The notes: generated from the sequence alone by a model not told the origin. A DNA stretch of 21,384 nucleotides from Betaproteobacteria bacterium UBA7395 (GCA_002470165.1 DKNF01000059.1:1-21384), one strand, 5' to 3'; counted from the stretch's first letter, positions 7,243-15,061 are shown. Numbers and translations: made by a program.

Positions 7243-9966
7243 ATGAGCCAGGAAGTCAAATCCACCTGTTGTTACTGCGGCGTCGGTTGCGGCGTGCTGA
7301 TCCGTACGGAAGGCGGTGTCATCACCGATGTACGAGGCGATCCGGAACATCCGGCCAACCACGGCCGCTTGTGCACCAAGGGTGCGTCCCTGCACCTGAC
7401 CGCCGGCACCGCCAATCGCCTGGCTAGCCCGGCGCTACGCCCGCTACGCGGCGCAGCGCCGCAGCGACTGGCCTGGGACGATGCGCTGGACCATGCCAGC
7501 GAGCGTTTTGCGCAGATCATCCGCACACATGGCCCGGATGCCGTTGCCTTCTATATCTCCGGCCAGCTGATGACCGAGGATTACTACGTTTTCAACAAGC
7601 TGGCCAAGGGCCTGATCGGGACCAACAACGTCGATACCAATTCGCGCCTGTGCATGTCGTCGGCCGTGGCGGGCTACAAGCAGACGCTGGGTGCCGATGC
7701 GCCGCCGAGTTGTTACGACGACATCGCCCAGGCCGGCGTGATCCTGATCGCCGGCGCCAATCCGGCCATTGCCCACCCCATCGTCTTTCGCCGCATCGAG
7801 GATGCGCGGGCGGCCAATCCGGATCTGAAGGTCATCGTCGTCGATCCGCGCCGCACCGAAAGCGCGGCCATTGCCGACCTCCATCTGCCGATCAAGCCGG
7901 GCAGCGACATCGCCTTGTTCAACGGCATGTTGCATGTGATGATCGGCGAAGGACTGATCGACGAGACCTATATCGCCGAACATACCGAGGGCTTCGCCGA
8001 ACAGGCCGCCATCGTCGCCGACTACACCCCGATGCGGGTCGCCGAATTGTGCGGGATTCCGGCCAGCGACATCGTTCGCGCGGCGCGCTGGTTTGCCACC
8101 CGGGGACCGGCGTTGTCGCTTTACTGCCAGGGGCTCAACCAGTCGGCGCACGGTACGCACAACAATGCTGCGTTGATCCAGTTGCACCTGGCTTGCGGCC
8201 AGATCGGCAAGGCCGGCGCCGGCCCCTTCTCACTGACCGGGCAGCCGAATGCCATGGGCGGTCGCGAGGTCGGCGGGCTGGCCAATCTGCTGTCGGCGCA
8301 CCGTGACCTGGCGAATCCGCAGCACCGCGCCGAGGTGGCGGCCTTGTGGGGAATCCCGGAGGTTCCGGCAAAGCCAGGCAAGGCGGCCGTCGACCTGTTC
8401 AAGGCGCTGGCCAGCGGCGAGATCAAGGCGGTCTGGATCGCCTGTACCAATCCCGCGCAATCCCTGCCGCATCAGGCGGCGGTTCGTGCCGGACTGGCCA
8501 ATGCCGAATTCGTCGTGCTCCAGGAGTGCTTTGCCGATACCGATACCGCCGCCTATGCCGACCTGTTGCTGCCGGCGACCGCCTGGGGCGAGAAGCACGG
8601 CACGGTGACCAACTCCGAGCGCCGCATCACACGCGTCAAGGCGGCCGTACCACCGGTCGGCGAAGCTCGCCACGACTGGCAGATCGTCATCGACTTCGCG
8701 CGGCGCCTGGGGCGCAAGCTCGATCACGCGGCCGTCGATCGTCTTTTCCCTTACGCCAGTGTCGAGGAAATCTTCAATGAACATCGCGCGTCGACCGCCG
8801 GCCGCGATCTCGACATCACCGGCCTGAGCTATGCCTTGCTCGAACAGCAGGGGCCGCAGCAGTGGCCGTTTCCGCAAGGGGCGACGGCCGGGCGGACGCG
8901 TCTCTATGAAGATGGACGCTTCCCGACCGCCAACGGCCGGGCACGTTTTGTCGGCGTCCAGCATCAGACGACTGCCGAACAGGCGGACAAGACTTATCCG
9001 CTCAGCCTGTTGTCCGGGCGCATGCGCGACCAATGGCATGGCATGAGCCGGACCGGGATCGTGCCGCGCCTGTTCAATCTCGAAGACGAACCCCTGCTGC
9101 AGATGCATCCCTGCGACATGCGTCATCGCCAACTCGAGGATGGCGATCTGGTTCGCTTGTTCAACCGTCGCGGCGAAATCATCGTGCGTGTCGCTGCCGG
9201 CAGCGGTCTGGTGCGCGGCCGGATCTGGCTGCCGATGCACTGGGGCAACCGTTTCATGAACGGGGCCGGCGCCAACGCGCTGCTCGGCGATGCCGTTGAT
9301 CCCTGGTCACAGCAGCCGGAACTCAAGCACACCACGGTCGAGGTCGCCAAGAGCGGCCTGGCGTATCCGTTGGCCGTGATCCGCCGCTGTACGGATCTGG
9401 ACGATGCCTTGCGTCAGCTCGATCTGGCGCGCAGCCTGTTCGACGAGTTTCCCTACGCCACCGCTTCGCTCTATGGGCGCGCCAGTCCGCTGGTCGTCTT
9501 CCGGGCGGCGACGGCGGCACCGATGCCGGCCGCGTTGTTGCAGACCATCGATGCCACTTTCGGTCTGGCAGGCGATACCGGTGCCATCGTCTTCAGCGAT
9601 GCCCGGCGCCATATCGCCAAGAAAGCCGTGGCCCTCGACGGGCAGTTGCTCGGCGTCCGTCTGGCCGGCGAAACTCAGGCACTGAGCTGGCTGCGTCAGG
9701 CGATGGCGGAAGGCGAACTGGATGCCAGCCTGCTGCGCTTTGCCCTGGCGCCGACGGCGGCACCTCCCGCATCGCTGGCGCCGCGCCAGATCGTCTGCAA
9801 ATGCGCCGACGTCAGCGACGATCAGATCATTTCCGCCGTTGCCGGTGGTGCCGACCTGGCCGGCTTGCAGGATACGCTCAAATGCGGCACCTTCTGTGGC
9901 GGCTGCATACCGGACATCAAGCGCATGCTGAGCCGGCAGCCACAACAACATCCAGAGGCCGCCTGA
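7243..9966 (+). CDS. nasA: Assimilatory nitrate reductase catalytic subunit (molybdopterin, with C-terminal BFD-like [2Fe-2S] domain)
   Basis: NasA reduces nitrate to nitrite in the cytoplasm using a bis-MGD molybdenum cofactor. The 907-residue protein starts MSQEVKSTCCYCGVGCG. The N-terminal [4Fe-4S] site has cysteines 9, 12, 16 and 44. The molybdopterin oxidoreductase domain follows, with motifs such as NTNSRLCMSSAVAGY and GQPNAMGGREVGG, and the dinucleotide-binding domain contains LLSGRMRDQWHGMSRTG. The tail has a BFD-like [2Fe-2S] motif (C852, C854, C881, C885 and C888). No signal peptide is present. ATG 7243 follows GGAAGGA; an upstream reading to 7189 would include the promoter. No separate reductase subunit (NasB or NasC) is encoded here, so the electron donor is unknown. 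Followed by ybiB after 20 bases. Confidence 0.95.
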   Translation: MSQEVKSTCCYCGVGCGVLIRTEGGVITDVRGDPEHPANHGRLCTKGASLHLTAGTANRLASPALRPLRGAAPQRLAWDDALDHASERFAQIIRTHGPDAVAFYISGQLMTEDYYVFNKLAKGLIGTNNVDTNSRLCMSSAVAGYKQTLGADAPPSCYDDIAQAGVILIAGANPAIAHPIVFRRIEDARAANPDLKVIVVDPRRTESAAIADLHLPIKPGSDIALFNGMLHVMIGEGLIDETYIAEHTEGFAEQAAIVADYTPMRVAELCGIPASDIVRAARWFATRGPALSLYCQGLNQSAHGTHNNAALIQLHLACGQIGKAGAGPFSLTGQPNAMGGREVGGLANLLSAHRDLANPQHRAEVAALWGIPEVPAKPGKAAVDLFKALASGEIKAVWIACTNPAQSLPHQAAVRAGLANAEFVVLQECFADTDTAAYADLLLPATAWGEKHGTVTNSERRITRVKAAVPPVGEARHDWQIVIDFARRLGRKLDHAAVDRLFPYASVEEIFNEHRASTAGRDLDITGLSYALLEQQGPQQWPFPQGATAGRTRLYEDGRFPTANGRARFVGVQHQTTAEQADKTYPLSLLSGRMRDQWHGMSRTGIVPRLFNLEDEPLLQMHPCDMRHRQLEDGDLVRLFNRRGEIIVRVAAGSGLVRGRIWLPMHWGNRFMNGAGANALLGDAVDPWSQQPELKHTTVEVAKSGLAYPLAVIRRCTDLDDALRQLDLARSLFDEFPYATASLYGRASPLVVFRAATAAPMPAALLQTIDATFGLAGDTGAIVFSDARRHIAKKAVALDGQLLGVRLAGETQALSWLRQAMAEGELDASLLRFALAPTAAPPASLAPRQIVCKCADVSDDQIISAVAGGADLAGLQDTLKCGTFCGGCIPDIKRMLSRQPQQHPEAA

Positions 9967-9986
9967 GGCCCGAACGGAGGAGACCC

Positions 9987-10976
9987 GTGAGTTACGCTCA
10001 ATACATCAAGGAAATCGGACGCGGCGCCCAGGGATCGCGCGATCTCTCGCCGGAAGAGGCACGCCAGGTTTACGCGGCGATGCTCGACGGCGGCGTTCCC
10101 GACCTGGAACTCGGAGCGATCCTGATCGCCCTGCGCGTCAAGGGCGAGTCCAGCGACGAGATGCTCGGCTTCCTGACCGCCATCGACGAGCGCATGAATC
10201 GCCTCGACATGCCGCACGGCCGGGTCCGCCCGGTGGTCCTGCCCAGCTACAACGGTGCGCGCAAGGAAGCCAATCTGACGCCGCTGCTGGCGCTGCTCTT
10301 GCAGCGCTTCGGCGTGCCGGTGCTGGTTCATGGCCTGATCGAAGGCTATGGTCGGGTGACCAGTGCGCAGATCCTGCGCGAGCTCGGCCACATGCCGGTG
10401 ATGTCGGCGCAACAGGCGCAACAGACGCTCGAAGAAAAGGGCCTGGTTTTCCTGCCGCTGACCGCGCTGGCGCCGGGCCTGCACAACATGCTCTCCCTGC
10501 GCGCCCGGATGGGCGTGCGCAACAGTGCGCACAGCCTGGTCAAGCTGCTCAATCCCTTCCGCGGTGAGGCGGTGCTGGTGGCGCCGGCGACGCACCCCGA
10601 TTTCATCACGCTGATGCGCGACATTCTCGTCGAACGTGGGCAGCGCGGCTTGTTGCTGCGCGGCACCGAAGGCGAGCCGTTTGCCAACCCGAAGCGCCGG
10701 CCGCGTCTCGAATATGTCCGTAACGGCAGCGTCGATACCTTGTTCGAAGCCGAGCACGACAGCCTGCGCGGCCTACCCAACCTGCCCGAAGCCTGCGATG
10801 CGGTGAGCACCGCGCGGTGGACGCGGCGGGTGCTGGAAAAGCAGGTGCCGCTGCCCAAGCCGATTGCCAACCAACTGGCCTGCCTGCTGTTTGCCAGCGG
10901 CTACGTCGACGACCTCAACCAGGCCAAGGCCATCGTCGCGGTCGAGGCGACCGGGCTGTTGATGGGCGGCAACTGA
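9987..10976 (+). CDS. ybiB: YbiB/TrpD2 family DNA-binding protein (anthranilate phosphoribosyltransferase fold)
   Basis: The 329-residue protein has the two-part fold of anthranilate phosphoribosyltransferase: a helical N-terminal domain (SPEEARQVYAAMLDGGVPDL) and a larger C-terminal domain. The TrpD PRPP-binding glycine-rich motif is replaced here by PVLVHGLIEGYG. This pattern fits the YbiB (TrpD2) family, whose E. coli member binds nucleic acids rather than making tryptophan. Lys- and Arg-rich stretches (NPKRRPRLEY) are consistent with nucleic-acid binding. GTG 9987 has GGAGGA five bases upstream. It lies 20 bases after nasA and before the next promoter, so it is co-transcribed with nitrate reductase. 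Its role in nitrate assimilation is unknown. Confidence 0.85.
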   Translation: MSYAQYIKEIGRGAQGSRDLSPEEARQVYAAMLDGGVPDLELGAILIALRVKGESSDEMLGFLTAIDERMNRLDMPHGRVRPVVLPSYNGARKEANLTPLLALLLQRFGVPVLVHGLIEGYGRVTSAQILRELGHMPVMSAQQAQQTLEEKGLVFLPLTALAPGLHNMLSLRARMGVRNSAHSLVKLLNPFRGEAVLVAPATHPDFITLMRDILVERGQRGLLLRGTEGEPFANPKRRPRLEYVRNGSVDTLFEAEHDSLRGLPNLPEACDAVSTARWTRRVLEKQVPLPKPIANQLACLLFASGYVDDLNQAKAIVAVEATGLLMGGN

Positions 10977-10984
10977 GCGGTGCA

Positions 10985-11001
10985 TGCACTGTGCTGGTCA
11001 G
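10985..11001 (+). promoter_or_regulatory. NtrC-like enhancer site 1 of nirBD
   Basis: TGCACTGTGCTGGTCAG keeps TGCACT and TGGT at the positions of the NtrC consensus TGCACTAAAATGGTGCA but departs at the last three bases. Its centre is about 108 bases before the predicted start and exactly 20 bases from site 2, so both dimers would lie on the same face of the helix. It starts nine bases after the ybiB stop. Confidence 0.55.
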
Positions 11002-11004
11002 ATG

Positions 11005-11021
11005 GGCACGTTAATGGTGCA
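11005..11021 (+). promoter_or_regulatory. NtrC-like enhancer site 2 of nirBD
   Basis: GGCACGTTAATGGTGCA agrees with the enterobacterial NtrC consensus TGCACTAAAATGGTGCA at 13 of 17 positions and keeps both half-sites. The centre is about 88 bases upstream of the predicted sigma-54 start point. Confidence 0.7.
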
Positions 11022-11055
11022 TCGTGCCGCGCGGAATTTCATGTAAGTCCTGATT

Positions 11056-11068
11056 AATCAATGGTTTG
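11056..11068 (+). promoter_or_regulatory. IHF-like site of the nirBD promoter
   Basis: AATCAATGGTTTG is a full match to WATCAANNNNTTR. It lies between the NtrC-like pair and the sigma-54 promoter, six bases upstream of the -24 element. That is the order expected for an IHF-assisted NtrC promoter. Confidence 0.6.
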
Positions 11069-11074
11069 ATCCGC

Positions 11075-11090
11075 TGGCACGCGGATTGCA
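11075..11090 (+). promoter_or_regulatory. Sigma-54 promoter of nirBD
   Basis: TGGCACG-CGGA-TTGCA is a perfect sigma-54 consensus match with GG-N10-GC spacing. The start point is predicted near 11100-11101, giving a leader of about 106 nt before nirB. The -24 element also sits in the loop of an inverted repeat (ATCCGC/GCGGAT). Confidence 0.93.
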
Positions 11091-11115
11091 ACAAGCCCGG
11101 CAAAGCAGCGAATCC

Positions 11116-11133
11116 ACCGCCAACGGGGGCGGT
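11116..11133 (+). promoter_or_regulatory. Hexaloop hairpin in the nirB leader (possible NasT contact)
   Basis: ACCGCC-AACGGG-GGCGGT is a six-pair stem with a six-base loop having A at position 1 and G at position 4, the signature of ANTAR target loops. Only one such hairpin is seen in the leader, and there is no T-tailed terminator before nirB. A second hairpin GCACC-GCAA-GGTGC at 11169-11182 lies just before the ribosome binding site. Confidence 0.4.
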
Positions 11134-11206
11134 CCGATGGCAACGACGTCATGCGCTGAAACATCTTTGCACCGCAAGGTGCGCGCAACGTTGGAGCCCC
11201 GTCATC

Positions 11207-13651
11207 ATGAGCAAACCCCGTCTGGTACTGATCGGCAACGGCATGGCCGGTGTCCGCACCATTGAAGAACTGCTGAAGATCGCCCCGGATCACTACGAGA
11301 TCACGATCTTCGGCGCCGAACCCCATCCGAACTACAACCGCATCCTGCTGTCGCCGGTCCTGGCCGGTGAGATGACGGTGGCGGAAATCGTCCTCAACGA
11401 ACTCGACTGGTATGCCAGCAACGGTATCACGCTGCACACCGGCAAGCAGGTCGTCGCCATCGACCGCGTCCGCCGCAAGGTCATCGCCGACGACGGCAGC
11501 GAAGCGCCCTACGACCGCCTGCTCATCGCTACCGGCTCGACGCCGTTCATGCTGCCGATTCCCGGCAACGACCTGCCCGGCGTGATCGGCTATCGCGACA
11601 TCAAGGATACCGACGAGATGATCGCCACCGCCAAAGTGCACAAGCACGCGGTCGTCATCGGCGGCGGTCTGCTTGGCCTGGAAGCCGCCAACGGCCTGAA
11701 GCTGCGCGGCATGGACGTGACCGTCGTGCATATCGGCCCGTGGCTGCTCGAACGCCAGCTCGACGAGACGGCCGGCCGCATGCTGCAACAGTCGCTGGAA
11801 GACAAGGGCCTGAAATTCCTGCTGCAGAAGCAGACCGAAATGCTCGTTCAAGGCGAGAGCGGGCGTGTCGCCGCGGTGCGCTTCAAGGACGGCATGCAGA
11901 TTCCCGCCGACCTCGTCGTGATGGCCGCTGGCATCCGCCCGAACTACGCGTTGGCCGAAAAATCGGGCATCTATTGCAACCGTGGCATCGTGGTGAACGA
12001 CACCATGCAGACCTACGACCCGAAGATCTACGCCGTCGGCGAATGTGTCAGCCATCGTGGCATCGCCTACGGGCTGGTGGCGCCGCTGTTCGAGCAGGCC
12101 AAGGTCGCCGCCAACCATCTGGCCGGTTACGGCATCGGCCGCTATACCGGCTCGGTGACCTCGACCAAGCTTAAAGTCACCGGCATTGACCTGTTCTCGG
12201 CCGGCGACTTCATGGGCGGCAAGGACACTGAGGAAATCGTCCTCAACGACCCGCACGGCGGCGTCTACAAAAAGCTGGTGATCAAGGACAACAAGCTGGT
12301 CGGCGGCGTCATGTACGGCGACACCGCCGACGGTCCGTGGTACTTCCAGTTGCTCAAGGACGCCCGCGACATCCACGACATCCGCGATTCGCTGATCTTC
12401 GGCCAGAGCCTGGTCGGCGACGTCGGCCACGCCGGCAACAGCAAGGCCGCTGCCATGGCCGACAGCGCCGAGGTCTGCGGCTGCAACGGGGTGACCAAGG
12501 GAACCATCGTCAAGGCGATCAAGGAACAGGGGTTGTTCACGCTCGACGAGGTCAAGAAGCACACCAAGGCCGCGTCATCCTGCGGTTCCTGTGCCGGCCT
12601 GGTCGAGCAGATCCTGGCCTCGACCATCGGCGGCGCCTACACGCCGGCCGCCTCGGACAAGAAACCGATCTGCGGCTGTACCGAGCATTCGCACCAGAAG
12701 GTGCGCGAAGCCATCCGCAACGAACACCTGACCACCAAGGAAGCCGTGTTCGCCGAACTCGGCTGGACGACGCCGAACGGCTGCGAGAAGTGCCGGCCGG
12801 CGATCAACTATTACCTGATCTCGACCTGGCCGCACGAAGCCAAGGATGACCCGCAGTCGCGGCTGATCAACGAACGCTCGCACGCCAACATCCAGAAGGA
12901 CGGCACCTATTCGGTGGTGCCGCGGATGTGGGGGGGGCTGACGACACCGGCCGAACTGCGCGCGATTGCCGATGTTGCCGAGAAATACCAGGTGCCGACG
13001 GTGAAGGTTACCGGCGGCCAGCGCATCGACCTGCTCGGCATCAAGAAGGAGGACCTACCCGCCGTGTGGGCCGACCTCAACGCTGCCGGCATGGTTTCCG
13101 GCCACGCCTACGGCAAGTCGATCCGCACCGTGAAGACCTGCGTCGGCGCCGAACACTGCCGCTTCGGCACGCAACTGGCGATGGACATGGGCGTCAAGCT
13201 GGAAAAGATGCTGTTCGACATGTACGCCCCGCACAAGGTCAAGCTGGCCGTCTCCGGCTGCCCGCGCAACTGCGCCGAAGCCGGCATCAAGGACGTCGGC
13301 GTGATCGGCGTCGATTCCGGCTACGAGCTTTACGTCGGCGGCAACGGCGGGATCAAGACCGAGGTCGCGCAGTTCCTGTGCAAGGTGAAGTCGGACGAGG
13401 AGGTCATGGAGTATTCCGGTGCCTTCCTCGAACTCTACCGCCAGGAAGCCTGGTACCTGGAGCGCACCTGTCATTGGCTGGAGCGCGTCGGTCTGGATTA
13501 CGTCAAGGGCCGCATCGTCGAGGACGAGGACGGCCGGCGCACGCTCTACGCGGGCCTGGTCGCTGCCTTGAAGGACGCCAAGGACCCCTGGTCGACCTCG
13601 CGCGAAGCGCAGCCGCTCAAGCAATTCATCCCGATCACGGTCGCTGCCTGA
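11207..13651 (+). CDS. nirB: Assimilatory nitrite reductase (NADH), large subunit
   Basis: NirB reduces nitrite to ammonium with six electrons from NAD(P)H, using FAD, iron-sulfur clusters and siroheme in the cytoplasm. The 814-residue protein has an N-terminal FAD/NAD-binding part (VLIGNGMAGVRT near the N-terminus; the second dinucleotide motif VVIGGGLLGLEAANGL from about 149). Two BFD-type [2Fe-2S] domains follow, with cysteines 424, 426, 459 and 462, then 489, 491, 526 and 529. The sulfite/nitrite reductase domain has its siroheme-[4Fe-4S] ligands in TCVGAEHC (645, 651) and CPRNC (685, 689). ATG 11207 follows TTGGAG. A run of eight G at 12930-12937 is in the coding sequence. Followed by nirD after 20 bases. 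Confidence 0.97.
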   Translation: MSKPRLVLIGNGMAGVRTIEELLKIAPDHYEITIFGAEPHPNYNRILLSPVLAGEMTVAEIVLNELDWYASNGITLHTGKQVVAIDRVRRKVIADDGSEAPYDRLLIATGSTPFMLPIPGNDLPGVIGYRDIKDTDEMIATAKVHKHAVVIGGGLLGLEAANGLKLRGMDVTVVHIGPWLLERQLDETAGRMLQQSLEDKGLKFLLQKQTEMLVQGESGRVAAVRFKDGMQIPADLVVMAAGIRPNYALAEKSGIYCNRGIVVNDTMQTYDPKIYAVGECVSHRGIAYGLVAPLFEQAKVAANHLAGYGIGRYTGSVTSTKLKVTGIDLFSAGDFMGGKDTEEIVLNDPHGGVYKKLVIKDNKLVGGVMYGDTADGPWYFQLLKDARDIHDIRDSLIFGQSLVGDVGHAGNSKAAAMADSAEVCGCNGVTKGTIVKAIKEQGLFTLDEVKKHTKAASSCGSCAGLVEQILASTIGGAYTPAASDKKPICGCTEHSHQKVREAIRNEHLTTKEAVFAELGWTTPNGCEKCRPAINYYLISTWPHEAKDDPQSRLINERSHANIQKDGTYSVVPRMWGGLTTPAELRAIADVAEKYQVPTVKVTGGQRIDLLGIKKEDLPAVWADLNAAGMVSGHAYGKSIRTVKTCVGAEHCRFGTQLAMDMGVKLEKMLFDMYAPHKVKLAVSGCPRNCAEAGIKDVGVIGVDSGYELYVGGNGGIKTEVAQFLCKVKSDEEVMEYSGAFLELYRQEAWYLERTCHWLERVGLDYVKGRIVEDEDGRRTLYAGLVAALKDAKDPWSTSREAQPLKQFIPITVAA

Positions 13652-13671
13652 CGCAGACGAAAGGAACTGAA

Positions 13672-13983
13672 ATGAGCCACTGGAAACTGATCTGCAAACT
13701 GGAAGACATCCCGGCACTGGGGTCGCGCATCGTCCGCCCGCCCAAGGGCGGCGATATCGCCATTTTCCGCACCAGCGACGACAAGGTCTTCGCGCTGCAC
13801 GACAAATGCCCGCACAGGGGCGGACCGCTGTCGCAAGGCCTGGTCCATGGCGAGCGCGTGACTTGTCCGCTGCACGGCTGGAATATCGGCCTGGCCGACG
13901 GCCAGGCGGTGGCGCCGGATGTCGGCGGTTGTGACCGTTTCGACGTCAAGGTGGAAAACGGCGAGGTCTGGCTGGCAATCTGA
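13672..13983 (+). CDS. nirD: Nitrite reductase (NADH), small subunit, Rieske-type
   Basis: NirD is the small partner of NirB in the cytoplasmic siroheme nitrite reductase. The 103-residue protein is a minimal Rieske fold. Potential [2Fe-2S] ligands are fully retained: Cys46 and His48 in CPHRGG, Cys65 and His68 in CPLHGW. Some enterobacterial NirD proteins lack these, so this one may carry a working cluster. There is no signal peptide or anchor, unlike petA. AAAGGAAC precedes the ATG by five bases. A terminator follows. Confidence 0.95.
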   Translation: MSHWKLICKLEDIPALGSRIVRPPKGGDIAIFRTSDDKVFALHDKCPHRGGPLSQGLVHGERVTCPLHGWNIGLADGQAVAPDVGGCDRFDVKVENGEVWLAI

Positions 13984-13999
13984 TCGCACGAAAGCGGAG

Positions 14000-14042
14000 G
14001 GCGGCTGTCAATACGCCTTCCGGCGGACAGCCGCCGTTTTCT
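14000..14042 (+). terminator. Intrinsic terminator of nirBD
   Basis: GGCGGCTGTC at 14000-14009 pairs with GACAGCCGCC at 14026-14035, with an inner CGCC-TTCC-GGCG hairpin, followed by GTTTTCT. It should limit readthrough from nirBD into cbiX-nasT. No convincing separate promoter for cbiX is visible in the 22 bases that follow, so some readthrough is likely. Confidence 0.85.
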
Positions 14043-14063
14043 ATTTGCGCTAAAGTGAAAGCC

Positions 14064-14444
14064 ATGACCACAGCCATCATCCTTTTTGCCCACGGTGCCC
14101 GCGATCCGGAATGGGCGGCGCCGATGCGCCGCGTGCAGGCGGCAATCCGTTCTGCCGCGCCGGCGATGCCGGTCGAACTGGCCTTTCTCGAATTCATGAC
14201 CCCGGACCTGCCGACCTGTGCGGCCGAGGCCATTGCTGGCGGCGCCCGCAAGGTGGTGGTGCTGCCGATGTTCATTGCCCAGGGTGGGCATCTCAAACGC
14301 GAAGTCCCGGAAATGCTGGCCGCCATGCAGGCGCGTTGGCCGACGGTCGAGTTCGTGCTCGACCGCGCCATCGGCGAGGAGGAAAGTGTCGTCCGGGCGA
14401 TGGCCGAGGCCGCGCTCCGCAAAGCTGGCGCAGCGCTTGCTTGA
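14064..14444 (+). CDS. cbiX: Small CbiX/SirB-type sirohydrochlorin chelatase
   Basis: This 126-residue protein has the single-domain size of short CbiX proteins, which insert cobalt or iron into sirohydrochlorin. It begins MTTAIILFAHGARDPEW. The likely metal-binding histidines are His10 in AHGARDP and His76 in GGHLKREVP. Lying between nirBD and nasT, it most likely makes siroheme for NirB (ferrochelatase role), although a cobalt role for cobalamin cannot be excluded. ATG 14064 fits the family start; GTG 14055 would add three residues. The nasT ATG follows its stop by eight bases. Confidence 0.82.
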   Translation: MTTAIILFAHGARDPEWAAPMRRVQAAIRSAAPAMPVELAFLEFMTPDLPTCAAEAIAGGARKVVVLPMFIAQGGHLKREVPEMLAAMQARWPTVEFVLDRAIGEEESVVRAMAEAALRKAGAALA

Positions 14445-14452
14445 TTCCGGGC

Positions 14453-15028
14453 ATGTTAAGCGTACTGGTCATCGATGAATCCCGTAGCCGGGCGGCGGAA
14501 ATCTGCGCCGGGCTGGCGCTCGCCGGTTATCAGGTGGCGGCCATTCTGGCCGATTCGGCCAACCTGACGGCCGAGGTCGAGAAGCTGCAGCCGGATGTGA
14601 TCCTGATCGACACCGAAAGTCCCAGCCGCGATACGCTCGAGAACCTCGCCGTGGTGCATAAGAACATGCCGCGCCCGGTCGTCATCTTTACCCAGGAAGA
14701 CGGTCAGGGCGCGATCCGCGATGCCGTCAAGGCCGGGGTTTCGGCCTATATCGTCGATGGTCTGGACCCGAAGCGGATCAAGCCGATTGTCGATGTCGCC
14801 CGCGTCCGCTTCGAGGATACGCAGGCGATGCGCCGCGAGCTCGACGAGATTTCGCGCAAGCTGTCCGACCGCAAGCTGGTCGACAAGGCCAAGGGCATCC
14901 TGATGAAGGCCCGTGACCTCGACGAGGAGGCCGCCTATCACGCCATGCGCAAGCTGGCGATGGAGCGCGGCCAGAGCATGGCCAAGGTGGCCAAGGACGT
15001 CATCGACATGGCGCGCGTTCTGCTCTGA
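14453..15028 (+). CDS. nasT: NasT-type response regulator with ANTAR RNA-binding domain
   Basis: NasT-type proteins bind hairpins in leader RNAs and prevent termination of nitrate assimilation operons. In known systems they are held inactive by NasS until nitrate is present. The 191-residue protein has a receiver-like N-terminal domain (acidic residue D8, D53 at the phosphorylation position, T80). It lacks the invariant lysine: the region reads SAYIVDGLD at about residues 97-105. A helical linker and the ANTAR domain (about 119-185, with DKAKGILMKARDLDEEAAYH) follow. The missing lysine suggests control by partner binding rather than phosphorylation. No strong ribosome binding site precedes ATG 14453, so coupling to cbiX is likely. 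Confidence 0.9.
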   Translation: MLSVLVIDESRSRAAEICAGLALAGYQVAAILADSANLTAEVEKLQPDVILIDTESPSRDTLENLAVVHKNMPRPVVIFTQEDGQGAIRDAVKAGVSAYIVDGLDPKRIKPIVDVARVRFEDTQAMRRELDEISRKLSDRKLVDKAKGILMKARDLDEEAAYHAMRKLAMERGQSMAKVAKDVIDMARVLL

Positions 15029-15061
15029 TCCCGCCTCTTTTTGTGCAGCTTGGTCGGGTGT

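Noticed and set aside
11069..11086. ATCCGC-TGGCAC-GCGGAT as the first ANTAR hairpin of the nirB leader
   Set aside because: The loop is the sigma-54 -24 element and lies upstream of the predicted start point, so it would not be in the RNA. The loop also lacks A1/G4.
11100..11109. GC-AAAGCA-GC as an ANTAR hexaloop
   Set aside because: The loop has A1 and G4, but the stem is only two pairs and begins at the predicted transcription start.
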